Source of the DNA: Halopseudomonas phragmitis
GTDB taxonomy: Bacteria; Pseudomonadota; Gammaproteobacteria; Pseudomonadales; Pseudomonadaceae
Reading direction: 5' to 3'
DNA: 64,000 nt
Assembly: GCF_002056295.1 (NCBI RefSeq)
Contig: NZ_CP020100.1
Location: 248,001 to 312,000 of the forward strand
Positions 63,824 through 64,000 of the stretch are shown here, piece by piece. Below the pieces are notes generated by a model that was not told the DNA's origin, made no database searches, and saw nothing but the letters and a program-made list of their open reading frames with translations. Each line of letters begins with the position of its first letter. Position 1 is the stretch's first letter. The translations under genes were made by a program, and so were the position numbers.

Positions 63824-64000
63824 ATGTTCGTACAGATATTCACCACCGGGGGCACCTTCGACAAAGTCTACTTCGACGCCCTGAGTGAATACAAAATTGG
63901 CGAACCCATGGCCGCTGAGCTGCTTGAGCAGGGCCGGGTCGGCTTCAACTATAGCGTGGAGTCGCTGCTGAAAAAGGACAGCCTGGATCTGGACGATGAC
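63824..64000 (+). CDS. Asparaginase-like protein, 5' part
   Basis: The first 59 codons of a gene cut by the window edge. It begins [17 protein letters not shown], where TTGGTFDK is the first catalytic Thr region of L-asparaginase-type amidohydrolases. Small asparaginase-domain proteins of this type occur in Pseudomonas. The length and the second active-site motif cannot be seen. GGAG precedes the ATG. Confidence 0.75.
   Translation, partial: MFVQIFTTGGTFDKVYFDALSEYKIGEPMAAELLEQGRVGFNYSVESLLKKDSLDLDDD

Overview
The window is chromosomal DNA of a GC-rich gammaproteobacterium, almost certainly a member of Pseudomonas in the broad sense; a Halopseudomonas-like lineage is only a guess. The evidence is gene order that, from memory, matches blocks of Pseudomonas genomes: bioB-bioF-bioH-bioC-bioD beside an acyl-CoA dehydrogenase under a PsrA-type operator; yeiP, esterase and rhlB; a LOV photoreceptor and MerR regulator beside folM-folE-folX; lptF/lptG divergent from pepA-holC-valS; and ndpA. 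Most of the DNA is ordinary core genome, with Pseudomonas-type palindromic repeats between genes. No rRNA, tRNA, CRISPR array, prophage or replication origin was seen.

Region 1 (1-3.6 kb) is accessory. A truncated IS3-family element with an amber stop in orfB sits next to two AT-rich gene cassettes separated by integron attC sites at 794-894 and 2137-2208. No integrase gene is visible, so this is a fragment of a cassette array (a CALIN). The cassettes encode a protein with a PD-(D/E)XK-like nuclease motif and a protein with a HEPN-like R-x4-H motif. Both are candidate defence genes, and neither was recognised as a named family.

Region 2 (3.6-33.2 kb) is metabolic and housekeeping DNA: fatty-acid beta-oxidation, biotin synthesis, ComF, the SrkA kinase, a second acyl-CoA dehydrogenase, a large mechanosensitive channel, EF-P-like YeiP, a carboxylesterase, RhlB, PIN-PhoH, a membrane-anchored substrate-binding/OmpA fusion, YaaA, a class II aldolase, a Crp/Fnr regulator, a flavodoxin, and the blue-light/pterin module (LOV protein, class II LitR-like MerR regulator, folM-folE-folX).

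Region 3 (33.2-44.8 kb) is an orphan type VI secretion effector island, all on the minus strand: hcp, vgrG, a DUF4123 adaptor, a 1291-residue VasX/BTH_I2691-like pore-forming effector candidate, a DUF6708-like membrane protein, a small membrane protein and an IgaA-like membrane protein. It has a clear sigma-54 promoter before hcp and three similar palindromes upstream that look like enhancer sites.

Region 4 (44.8-64 kb) holds lptF/lptG, pepA-holC-valS, an SLC13-type transporter, ndpA, an MFS transporter, a GNAT acetyltransferase, an OXA-2-like class D beta-lactamase with no visible mobile DNA around it, a TetR regulator, a DUF2855 protein, a YadG/YadH-like ABC exporter, a GST-like protein, a GIY-YIG protein, and the start of an asparaginase-like gene cut by the window edge.
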